From Phycisphaerales bacterium (GTDB taxonomy: Bacteria > Planctomycetota > Phycisphaerae > Sedimentisphaerales > Anaerohalosphaeraceae), in contig DSDR01000194.1 in NCBI GenBank assembly GCA_011048645.1, positions 1 to 17,346 of the forward strand: DNA of 17,346 nt. Reading direction: 5' to 3'. The position numbers and the translations under genes are program-made. Below the pieces are notes generated by a model. That model searched no databases. It was not told the origin of the DNA and saw only the letters and a list, made by a program, of their open reading frames with translations. This document shows positions 1 to 5,735 of this stretch, in pieces (the stretch's first letter is position 1; each line of letters starts with the position of its first letter).

Positions 1-91
1 CGTTGTTCTTCTCTAACGTCTTCTTTGCCAGGTTGATCGCATTCCGCACCCCCGGACAAAATCCGCATTTTTCCGCTACAAGCACTTTCAT
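1..91 (-). CDS. ispH: 4-hydroxy-3-methylbut-2-enyl diphosphate reductase (IspH/LytB), N-terminal part only
   Basis: Only the first 30 codons lie in the window; the gene runs off the left edge. The product starts MKVLVAEKCGFCPGVRNAI, which matches the IspH amino terminus: the Gly-Phe-Cys-x-Gly-Val motif carries the first of three cysteines that hold the catalytic 4Fe-4S cluster. Here that residue is Cys12, with an additional Cys9. IspH performs the last step of the MEP isoprenoid pathway in the cytoplasm, making IPP and DMAPP. The ATG at 91 has an AGGG-type ribosome site about nine bases upstream. The gene is transcribed away from the rest of the window. The identification rests on a short stretch, so it is likely but not certain. 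Confidence 0.82.
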   Translation of the reverse strand, partial: MKVLVAEKCGFCPGVRNAINLAKKTLEKNN

Positions 92-108
92 CTATGACTA
101 CCCTGATT

Positions 109-186
109 CAAATTCGAAAAACGGTTTTTGATTTTATACCATATTGTACGAAAAGAGTGAGCAAATTTCCTTGATATTCGAATTTG
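109..186. repeat. Separated 10-bp inverted repeat upstream of ispH
   Basis: CAAATTCGAA at 109-118 is matched exactly by its reverse complement TTCGAATTTG at 177-186, with 58 bases between them. The candidate ispH promoter lies in the interval. The pair could be a looped operator or a chance match in AT-rich DNA. Confidence 0.3.
133..141 (-). promoter_or_regulatory. Candidate extended -10 promoter of ispH
   Basis: On the minus strand this reads TGGTATAAA, an extended -10 element (TGn followed by a near-consensus TATAAT), about 40 bases before the ispH start. No good -35 box is seen at the usual distance, as is often the case for extended -10 promoters. Prediction from sequence only. Confidence 0.35.
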
Positions 187-232
187 TTCCGGCTATTACG
201 CAATTTGATTATGGAATAGCCACAGATAAGCG

Positions 233-322
233 ATGACCGGCGCCATTCTTGAAACCTACGTGCTGACGGAAATTCTCAAAAGCTGGCGGAATCAGGCCAA
301 AGAGCCATCCCTGTTGCTCTGA
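233..322 (+). pseudogene. Relic of a DUF4143-type AAA ATPase
   Basis: A 29-codon open stretch reads MTGAILETYVLTEILKSW and continues to a stop at 320-322. This resembles the conserved segment of the large family of AAA ATPases with a C-terminal DUF4143 domain, where Gly-Ala-Leu-Phe-Glu-x-Phe-Val is followed by Glu-Ile/Leu-Leu-Lys-Ser and a Gly-Lys-Glu-Pro segment; here ILETYVLTEILKS is followed by NQAKEPSL. Members are usually around 400 residues, so this is a small remnant with both the ATPase part and the nuclease-like tail missing. It lies between ispH and the hydrogenase terminator with no ribosome site of note. The match is from memory of the family and could be coincidental. Confidence 0.5.
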
Positions 323-361
323 TCTGACGTTTTGCCCCACCGGCTCAGGGCGCAAAGAACA

Positions 362-389
362 ACCCCGGCCGAAAGAATTCGACCGGGGT
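362..389 (-). terminator. Hairpin terminator of the hydrogenase operon
   Basis: A 12-bp stem with a 4-base loop: arm 362-373 (ACCCCGGCCGAA) and arm 378-389 (TTCGACCGGGGT) pair with one G-U wobble. On the minus strand it is followed by the U-rich run TTGTTCTTT. It lies 26 bases past the hydA stop codon. It is nearly symmetric, but there is no convergent plus-strand gene. Confidence 0.7.
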
Positions 390-415
390 CGGCAAAATGT
401 GCTCTTTCAAACGGT

Positions 416-1747
416 TTATTTCACAAACTCAATGTCCAGATAGTGGGTCGAACAGGAAATACACGGGTCATAGGCCCGCACGAGCATTTCCATTTTTTGG
501 CGCAGGGCGTCCTGGCCTTCGTCCATAAACTGCGGTACCAGCTTTTCGAAATCCAACTGGATATTGGCGTGGTTCTGATTGGTCGGAATGCAGCAATTGC
601 CCCAGACGCATTCGCCGTTTTTGTCAAACTCATACGAATGGAACAGGATCCCGCGCGGCGCTTCGATGCCGGCATGGCCGCGTCCGGCGCGGAGGGCGAC
701 TTTGACTTTTTCAGGTTTCAGGCCGCGGGTCAGCAGTTCGTCGATCACTTCCAGACTGCCTTCGACGACGTGGGCGCACTCGGCCAACTGGGCGATGCTG
801 TTGAAATAGGGATTGCAGCAGCCTTTTTTCAGCCCGAACATTTCGGCGACCTTTTTACCCAGCGGACTGAGCAGTTCGGCGTTGTTGTTAAACCGGGCCA
901 GCGCCCCGGCCGCGTAGGCGTCGCGATGCCACTTGGTCCATTTGGCGGTCGATTGCGGATGGACGTACTCATTGGCCACGCTTTCCCATTTGGCCGCCGG
1001 AACGGGCGGCTTGCCGTTCAAATCGGTGCTGGTAATATCGCCGTGATAGAAGGTGTATTCCTGAAGCGTGCCTTTATACTGCGGCTGATTCTGCTTGAGA
1101 CTGACGTACTCGGTTTCGCGGGTAAAGTCCGGCAGCGCCTCGGCCGCGCTCAGGACGACATTACAGATCGTTACCAGATCGGGCACGATGGCTTCCAGCT
1201 CTTTCTTCAGGCTGCGCAGCTCGTCTTCGGTCGGTACGCGCGTCATTCCGCCGGGCGTCAGCGTTACCGGGTGCGTAATGCGTCCGCACAGCAGCGCCGA
1301 CATCTGATTGGCCACGCGATGGGCCTTGATGATGGTTTTGACCGCATCGGTCGCCTTGGGAATCAGCGGCACGACGGATTTTTCGCCGAACAAATCCGGC
1401 GCCACCAGGTAGCCGACATGCAGCACGTGGCTTTGGAGTTGCTCGGAATAATGCATCAGATGACGCACCAGATCCGTCTGTTCGGACACCTCCAGCTTCA
1501 GCGCATCTTCCACGGCGCGTGTGGCCACCAGTGAATGTGAAATCGAACAGATGCCGCAGATGCGGCTGACAATGGTCTGGATATCGTCATAACGGCGACC
1601 CCGCACCATCGCCTCAAAGAAACGCGGCGCTTCGGGGACCTGCCATTGACAGGTTTCAATCGTCCCGTCGGTGATATTGACCACGATATTGCCGTGGCCT
1701 TCCACGCGGGTGATATGATGCACATTGATATTGATGTTTTTACTCAT
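416..1747 (-). CDS. hydA: Group 3b NiFe hydrogenase (sulfhydrogenase) large catalytic subunit, alpha
   Basis: This 443-residue protein is the catalytic subunit of a cytosolic NiFe hydrogenase that interconverts H2 with protons and electrons. The two nickel-binding motifs are intact: the N-terminal one is RICGICSISH with Cys64 and Cys67, and the C-terminal one is DPCISCSTH with Cys429 and Cys432. Eight residues (YLDIEFVK) follow His435; in this enzyme class such a tail is normally clipped off after metal insertion. Motif form, partner subunits and gene order (beta, gamma, delta, alpha) match the group 3b NAD(P)-linked or 'sulfhydrogenase' type known from Pyrococcus and many bacteria. The ATG at 1747 is preceded by AGAGG. 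It is the last gene of the operon, 16 bases after the delta subunit gene. Maturation genes (hyp, protease) are not in the window. Confidence 0.93.
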   Translation of the reverse strand: MSKNININVHHITRVEGHGNIVVNITDGTIETCQWQVPEAPRFFEAMVRGRRYDDIQTIVSRICGICSISHSLVATRAVEDALKLEVSEQTDLVRHLMHYSEQLQSHVLHVGYLVAPDLFGEKSVVPLIPKATDAVKTIIKAHRVANQMSALLCGRITHPVTLTPGGMTRVPTEDELRSLKKELEAIVPDLVTICNVVLSAAEALPDFTRETEYVSLKQNQPQYKGTLQEYTFYHGDITSTDLNGKPPVPAAKWESVANEYVHPQSTAKWTKWHRDAYAAGALARFNNNAELLSPLGKKVAEMFGLKKGCCNPYFNSIAQLAECAHVVEGSLEVIDELLTRGLKPEKVKVALRAGRGHAGIEAPRGILFHSYEFDKNGECVWGNCCIPTNQNHANIQLDFEKLVPQFMDEGQDALRQKMEMLVRAYDPCISCSTHYLDIEFVK

Positions 1748-1763
1748 GGCATTGGCCTCTGTC

Positions 1764-2495
1764 TTATTTGCTGTTGAATAACACCATTTTCTGTTTCAAG
1801 TCGTCCACCGTCAGGTTGTACTTTTCCATCACCTCTTTGGCCGCGTCAACATTGGGATTATCGACCAGGCCGCGGCAGCCAAAGCACCGCCAGCCGGCCG
1901 ACGGGCACGGCGCTCCGCAGCCGGCGCGAATAATCGGTCCCAGGCAGATTTCGTCGTACTCATAGCGGCAGACGTTTTCTTTCGCCTTGCACTCCACGCA
2001 TACCGGATACGTCGGGATGACGGGTTTTTTGCCCAGCAGCAGATCGCGAACGACCTGCTTGAACTCCTCGCCGTTGATCGGGCAGCCGTGAATCTTAAAG
2101 TCCACATCGACGACTTCATGCAGCGCCCGCGTCGTCGTGGTCGCCAGATGGGGCATCTCGGCGTCCTTGCCATAGACGCAGCGTTTGACCTCATTGAGGT
2201 CAAAGTTATTTTTCATCTTGTTGACGCCGCCGATGGTCGCACACGCCCCCAGGGCAATCAGGATCTTGGCGCGGCTGCGGATGATTTGCAGCCGATGCTC
2301 GTCTTCCGGCCGGGTAATCGAGCCTTCAACGATGGCGATGTCGTATTCGTGGCTTTGTTCGCTCATCGCCTCGCGCCACTCGACCACATCAACGGCGCCG
2401 ACCAGATCAATGATTTCTTCTTCGAGGTTGACAATCTGAAGCTGACAGCCTTCACAACAGGCAAAATCGAAAATTGCTACACGTGGTTTACTCAT
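1764..2495 (-). CDS. hydD: Group 3b NiFe hydrogenase small subunit, delta (Fe-S)
   Basis: A 243-residue protein of the hydrogenase small subunit / complex I 20-kDa (NuoB-like) family. It pairs with the large subunit and carries electrons away from the nickel site through iron-sulfur clusters. Visible cysteines include Cys14 and Cys17 (CCEGCQ near the start), the GACATIGG and HGCP segments that complete the proximal cluster, and a C-terminal cysteine-rich region (CVEC, VCRY, EICLG, GCGAPC, CFGC) for further clusters. There is no twin-arginine signal, which fits a cytoplasmic enzyme. The start MSKPRVAIFDF is chosen over an upstream in-frame codon because GGAGG precedes it and its ATG lies one base after the gamma subunit stop, suggesting coupled translation. 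Confidence 0.92.
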   Translation of the reverse strand: MSKPRVAIFDFACCEGCQLQIVNLEEEIIDLVGAVDVVEWREAMSEQSHEYDIAIVEGSITRPEDEHRLQIIRSRAKILIALGACATIGGVNKMKNNFDLNEVKRCVYGKDAEMPHLATTTTRALHEVVDVDFKIHGCPINGEEFKQVVRDLLLGKKPVIPTYPVCVECKAKENVCRYEYDEICLGPIIRAGCGAPCPSAGWRCFGCRGLVDNPNVDAAKEVMEKYNLTVDDLKQKMVLFNSK

Positions 2496-2496
2496 C

Positions 2497-3336
2497 TTAA
2501 ATCGCCTCCGGCACATTCGCCAAATCGCTGAATCGGAACACCGGCCCGTCCTGACAGACATAATGTTGATTGATCTGACAGTGGCCGCATTTTCCGACGC
2601 CGCATTTCATTCGTCGTTCGAGATTCACATAAATGCTGTCCTGCGGCACATCGACCTCGGCCAGCGCCATCAGAACAAATTTATACATCACCGGCGGTCC
2701 GCATACCATCACCAGACTCTTGGGCAGATCGCTTTCGATTTTCGGAATCAGAGTGGTGACCACACCCACGTTGCCGTCCCAGCAGTCGTGAGCCTCGTCA
2801 ATGGTCTCCATCACGGTCATATCCTTGCGCTCCTGCCACATGGCGATTTCCTCACGGAACAGCCGCATATCATAGCATTTGGTGCCGATCAGCACCGTCA
2901 CCTTGCCGTACTCGCTGCGATGATCCAGGACATAGCGGATAAACGACCGCTGCGGCACCAGCCCAATGCCCCCGCAGATAAAGACCAGATCTTTGCCCTT
3001 GGCCTGCTCGACCGGATAGGTCGAGCCGTAGGGGCCGCGGACGCCGAGTTTGTCGCCGACCTGAAGCTTGTGGATCGCACGGGTCAGCGTGCCGACGTTG
3101 CGAATGACCAACTCCAGTCCTTTTTGTGTCGGCGAAGAAGAAATCGAAATCGGCGCCTCGCCGATACCCCCCAGCGACACCTCAACGAACTGTCCCGGCG
3201 TGTACTCCATCTCCTTGCCGCTGTCTGATTCCAAATGCAGATACAGCTCCGTGCCGTTGAGCATCCGACGCTTGGTGATGGTCGCCGGCGCCGGCAAATA
3301 AATGTCTTTGTTGTTTTGTACGCAGCATTCACACAT
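2497..3336 (-). CDS. hydG: Group 3b hydrogenase gamma subunit, FAD/NAD(P)-binding reductase with 2Fe-2S site
   Basis: A 279-residue flavoprotein of the ferredoxin-NADP reductase / dihydroorotate dehydrogenase electron-transfer subunit family, which passes electrons between NAD(P)H and the hydrogenase core. In order: an FAD-binding barrel (YTPGQFVEV, then PISISSS in place of the usual RxYSxxS), a GPYG segment, an NAD(P)-binding domain (GGIGLVPQRS), and a C-terminal 2Fe-2S site with Cys245, Cys250, Cys253 and Cys261. The first residues are MCECC, an unusual cluster of three extra cysteines of unknown role. It sits 36 bases after the beta gene and one base before the delta start. Whether it prefers NADH or NADPH cannot be read reliably from the sequence. 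Confidence 0.92.
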   Translation of the reverse strand: MCECCVQNNKDIYLPAPATITKRRMLNGTELYLHLESDSGKEMEYTPGQFVEVSLGGIGEAPISISSSPTQKGLELVIRNVGTLTRAIHKLQVGDKLGVRGPYGSTYPVEQAKGKDLVFICGGIGLVPQRSFIRYVLDHRSEYGKVTVLIGTKCYDMRLFREEIAMWQERKDMTVMETIDEAHDCWDGNVGVVTTLIPKIESDLPKSLVMVCGPPVMYKFVLMALAEVDVPQDSIYVNLERRMKCGVGKCGHCQINQHYVCQDGPVFRFSDLANVPEAI

Positions 3337-3372
3337 AAGCGATTCTCCTCAATACACCCGAAACGGGCGGAA

Positions 3373-4413
3373 TTATCCGATATCGGTTCGTTCCATAAGC
3401 TGGTTATAGACATCGACGGGGTTGGCGATTTTGGCCGTACAGGCCGTGATGCAGCGCCCGCAACCGACGCAGGCAATCTGCCCGCCAATCTTGCCCGGGA
3501 CGTATTTGCCCTTGCGGTACAGTCGATGGCGAAACCGCGCGGCACGGTCTTTGCGAAAGTTGTGATCGCCGGCCACCGTCGCAAAATCCTGCAGCAAACA
3601 CCCGTCCCAGGCGCGATACCGCACGCCGGTCTTCAAGTCCCAGTTGACCTCATCCTGCACATCAAAGCAATAGCACGTCGGACAGACCTGATTGCACGAA
3701 CCGCAGGAATAGCACAACCGGGCCTTTTCTTCCCAGACGGGGTGATCATAGTTTTTCTCAAGCAGCTTGGGCAGAAAAGAGGGCTTGCACTCCAACATGT
3801 GTTTGTTCAGGTCGTGCTCGTTCTTTTTCCAGACGGCCTGACGTTTCTCGATGTCAGCCTCGCTGGCCGGGCGGGCGTCGGGCATCAGATTCATCAGCGC
3901 CTTGCCGTTGTCGGTCGCCGCCTCCACGACATAGGCATCGCCGATATCGGTCAGCAGCATATCATAACCGCTGTCAACGGTGGCCGTGCCCATCGATGCG
4001 GCGAACACATTCTCGCTGGGGGTCGCGACATCGCAGGCGATAATCGTCATTTTTTTGCGACGGCACATATAGTGATTGTCGTACTCGTCCTGACTGAAGA
4101 GCAAATCCATCTGGTTGATGGCCGCCATATCATAGGGATGCACGCCAAGCAGAACCATCGGCTCGCTTTCCTGCAGGCTTTCATACGAAGCCCGGCCGTC
4201 AAATTTCAGCAACGGCTCTTTTGGCGGCAGGACATACTTGCGCGGCGACAGAATCGTTACATCATAATCCAGCCGCAGCGCATCGGCGGCCTTGAGATCG
4301 TCAAAAACAAAGCGATCGCCCCGCGCCTGAACCCCGACGACCCGCTGATCCGACTGGATTAACGCTTCAACGAACTGTTTGAACCGGTCTTTGGATATCG
4401 TGTTTACACTCAT
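3373..4413 (-). CDS. hydB: Group 3b hydrogenase beta subunit, 4Fe-4S dicluster protein
   Basis: A 346-residue iron-sulfur protein that links the hydrogenase core with the flavin subunit. The first two thirds lack cysteine motifs and match the N-terminal domain of sulfhydrogenase beta / anaerobic sulfite reductase A-like proteins (HPYDMAAINQMD). Two ferredoxin-type clusters follow: the first begins at Cys234 (CYSCGSCNQVCPTCYC), the second at Cys315 (CVGCGRCITACT, Cys315, 318, 321 and 325). In the second motif the usual proline after the last cysteine is replaced by threonine. It is the first structural gene after rex, with a 36-base gap carrying a GGAAG ribosome site. Together with the gamma, delta and alpha genes it completes the four-subunit enzyme. 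Confidence 0.9.
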   Translation of the reverse strand: MSVNTISKDRFKQFVEALIQSDQRVVGVQARGDRFVFDDLKAADALRLDYDVTILSPRKYVLPPKEPLLKFDGRASYESLQESEPMVLLGVHPYDMAAINQMDLLFSQDEYDNHYMCRRKKMTIIACDVATPSENVFAASMGTATVDSGYDMLLTDIGDAYVVEAATDNGKALMNLMPDARPASEADIEKRQAVWKKNEHDLNKHMLECKPSFLPKLLEKNYDHPVWEEKARLCYSCGSCNQVCPTCYCFDVQDEVNWDLKTGVRYRAWDGCLLQDFATVAGDHNFRKDRAARFRHRLYRKGKYVPGKIGGQIACVGCGRCITACTAKIANPVDVYNQLMERTDIG

Positions 4414-4449
4414 AATCGTCCGCTTCCAATAGATGTTTGTTTTCAGTTC

Positions 4450-5064
4450 TCACATATAATACGGCAACACACCCAGCGCCATGGCCATATCAATCGAAAC
4501 CACTTTGACCCGTTTGGGCACAACCAGATAGCACGGCGCCAGATTCAAAATCCCTTTGACGCCGGCACGCACCAGTCGGTCGGCACAGGCCTGAGCCGCC
4601 TCGGACGGAATCGCCAAAATCGCCAGACGAATGGCCCGATCTTCGAGTGAATCAACCGCATCGATGTGTTCAATGACCCGCCGACCGATGTGTTTGCCGA
4701 TTTTGGCCGGGTCATTGTCAAACACCGCCGCGATGTCGAATCCGAACACCGAAAACCCCGGATACGCCGCAATGGCCGTGCCCAACTGTCCGGCGCCGAT
4801 CAGGGCGGCCTTCTGCGGGACATCCAGCCTGAGAATCGTGCGTATCTGTTGAGCGGTCGAAACCACCGGATAACCGATGCCGCGTGTGCCGAAAGCGCCG
4901 AAATACGACAAATCCTTGCGAATCTGCGGCGGTTTCAGATGCAGCCGTTCAGCCAGTTGTCGGCTGGAGATGGTCTGCTGACCTTCCTGTTCAACCAGCG
5001 ACAACGCCCGCAAATACATCGGCATACGGCGGATCGTCTCATCCGGAATCTTGCGATATTTCAT
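4450..5064 (-). CDS. rex: Redox-sensing transcriptional repressor Rex
   Basis: A 204-residue Rex protein. Residues about 8-62 are the winged helix, with the family signature PPQIRKDLSYFGAFGTRGIGY. Residues about 84-200 are a Rossmann fold with the Gly90-x-Gly92-x-x-Gly95 NAD(H)-binding loop, followed by the AVFDNDPAKIG stretch and a C-terminal swap helix near SIDMAMALGVLPYYM. Rex dimers bind DNA when NADH/NAD+ is low and let go when NADH rises. The gene leads the hydrogenase operon, and a near-consensus Rex site lies 20 bases upstream of its start, so self-repression together with the hydrogenase genes is expected. Length and motifs are normal for the family. Confidence 0.95.
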   Translation of the reverse strand: MKYRKIPDETIRRMPMYLRALSLVEQEGQQTISSRQLAERLHLKPPQIRKDLSYFGAFGTRGIGYPVVSTAQQIRTILRLDVPQKAALIGAGQLGTAIAAYPGFSVFGFDIAAVFDNDPAKIGKHIGRRVIEHIDAVDSLEDRAIRLAILAIPSEAAQACADRLVRAGVKGILNLAPCYLVVPKRVKVVSIDMAMALGVLPYYM

Positions 5065-5084
5065 GGCTCACAGTGTTATAGTGT

Positions 5085-5102
5085 TTGTGCTCACATTCAC
5101 AA
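5085..5102. promoter_or_regulatory. Rex operator close to the rex start
   Basis: The sequence TTGTGCTCACATTCACAA fits the Rex consensus TTGTGAA-N4-TTCACAA at 12 of 14 defined positions; both mismatches are in the left half. It sits just downstream of the predicted start of transcription of the rex-hyd operon, a good place to block elongation or polymerase binding. Confidence 0.75.
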
Positions 5103-5113
5103 ATCCAAAAATC

Positions 5114-5142
5114 AGCTTACGGCTTTTGCCCTTCCCTGTCAA
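5114..5142 (-). promoter_or_regulatory. Predicted promoter of the rex-hydBGDA operon
   Basis: On the minus strand a perfect -35 box TTGACA (5142-5137) is followed after 17 bases by TAAGCT (5119-5114), a weak -10 box with 3 of 6 matches. Transcription would start near 5107, with the Rex site at 5085-5102 immediately downstream. The weak -10 lowers confidence. Confidence 0.5.
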
Positions 5143-5184
5143 GTACAAATACCGGTCAAGCCGGAACAAAAGTGAAAATAATTA

Positions 5185-5202
5185 TTGTGAAATAATACAC
5201 TT
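5185..5202. promoter_or_regulatory. Degenerate Rex-like site
   Basis: TTGTGAAATAATACACTT has a perfect left half (TTGTGAA) but only 4 of 7 matches in the right half. It lies between two better Rex sites, so it may be an auxiliary or decayed operator. Confidence 0.35.
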
Positions 5203-5246
5203 ATAATAAATCCAAGATTTTATAAGCAGGAATATATGACATATTT

Positions 5247-5264
5247 TTGTGAATCTTTTCACAA
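5247..5264. promoter_or_regulatory. Perfect Rex operator in the divergent region
   Basis: TTGTGAATCTTTTCACAA matches the Rex consensus TTGTGAA-N4-TTCACAA at all 14 defined positions. It is about 145 bases from the predicted rex-hyd transcription start and about 105 bases upstream of the predicted arsR-type start, so it could serve either direction or pair with the promoter-proximal site. Confidence 0.85.
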
Positions 5265-5318
5265 TTTAAGCCCTGTTGTTTCGCTTAAAAATTATCAAAA
5301 ATTTTTTCGCAAAACATC

Positions 5319-5346
5319 TTGTAATATCGAGAACTCTCGATATATT
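5319..5346 (+). promoter_or_regulatory. Predicted promoter of the ArsR-type regulator / CoADR operon
   Basis: TTGTAA (5319-5324, 4 of 6) and TATATT (5341-5346, 5 of 6) are separated by 16 bases. The spacer is almost entirely filled by the palindrome at 5324-5343, the expected arrangement for an autorepressed ArsR-family promoter. The start would be near 5353, about 22 bases before the regulator's ATG. Confidence 0.55.
5324..5343. promoter_or_regulatory. Perfect 20-bp palindromic operator for the ArsR-type regulator
   Basis: ATATCGAGAACTCTCGATAT consists of two 9-base arms that are exact reverse complements around a 2-base centre. It overlaps the predicted -35/-10 spacer and lies 31 bases upstream of the start of an ArsR-family regulator. 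ArsR dimers typically bind such 9-to-12-base dyads in their own promoters. Assignment to this regulator is by position. Confidence 0.7.
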
Positions 5347-5374
5347 GATATGTAAAGCCTGTGTGGAGTTGCAT

Positions 5375-5686
5375 ATGAATGCCAATGCGACAGAATCATT
5401 GCCGGACAACGTGCTCGAAACAGCGGCCGAATGCCTGAAAGTGATGGCGCATCCGGCCCGGCTCAAGATGGTCAACCTGTTGATGACCGGCGACTTTGCC
5501 GTGCACGAACTGGCCGAGCACTGCCGAATCAGCCCCAGCCAGGCCTGCGAACACCTGCGGCTGCTCAAAGGTCACGGCCTGCTGGACAGCCGCCGCCAGG
5601 GGCGCACCGTCTATTACAAAATCGCCTCGCCCCAGTTGCCGGGACTGATTCGCTGTATCCAAATGAATTGTGCTTTGGAATCCTAA
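5375..5686 (+). CDS. ArsR/SmtB-family winged-helix regulator, possible reactive-sulfur sensor
   Basis: A 103-residue ArsR-family repressor. The fold is shown by VMAHPARLKMVNLLMTGDF, the recognition helix region ISPSQACEHLRLLKGHGLL and the wing RRQGRTVYYKI. It has five cysteines (20, 50, 58, 94 and 99); the classical CVC metal box of ArsR is absent. The start at 5375 is chosen because GGAG precedes it by a good distance and the extra upstream codons would be AT-rich and contain the operator. It is 49 bases upstream of the CoA-disulfide reductase fusion gene and surely co-transcribed with it. Because the target handles sulfane sulfur, the signal may be persulfide, as for SqrR/BigR proteins; the cysteine positions do not clearly match those, so this is inference. 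Confidence 0.85.
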   Translation: MNANATESLPDNVLETAAECLKVMAHPARLKMVNLLMTGDFAVHELAEHCRISPSQACEHLRLLKGHGLLDSRRQGRTVYYKIASPQLPGLIRCIQMNCALES

Positions 5687-5735
5687 TCTGACACGATATT
5701 CCATCTATGTTCATCAACCCCAACGGAGAAACGTT

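Noticed and set aside
332..1534. 400-codon plus-strand open frame opposite hydA
   Set aside because: Shadow of the hydrogenase large subunit gene, which carries all expected motifs on the other strand.
2496..2561. 22-codon N-terminal extension of the hydrogenase delta subunit
   Set aside because: It would overlap the 2Fe-2S end of the gamma gene; the internal ATG has GGAGG and matches the usual start of the family.
3235..4362. 375-codon plus-strand open frame opposite hydB/hydG
   Set aside because: It lies antisense to two clear hydrogenase subunit genes, has no family signature and no ribosome site; it is a composition effect of the codon bias.
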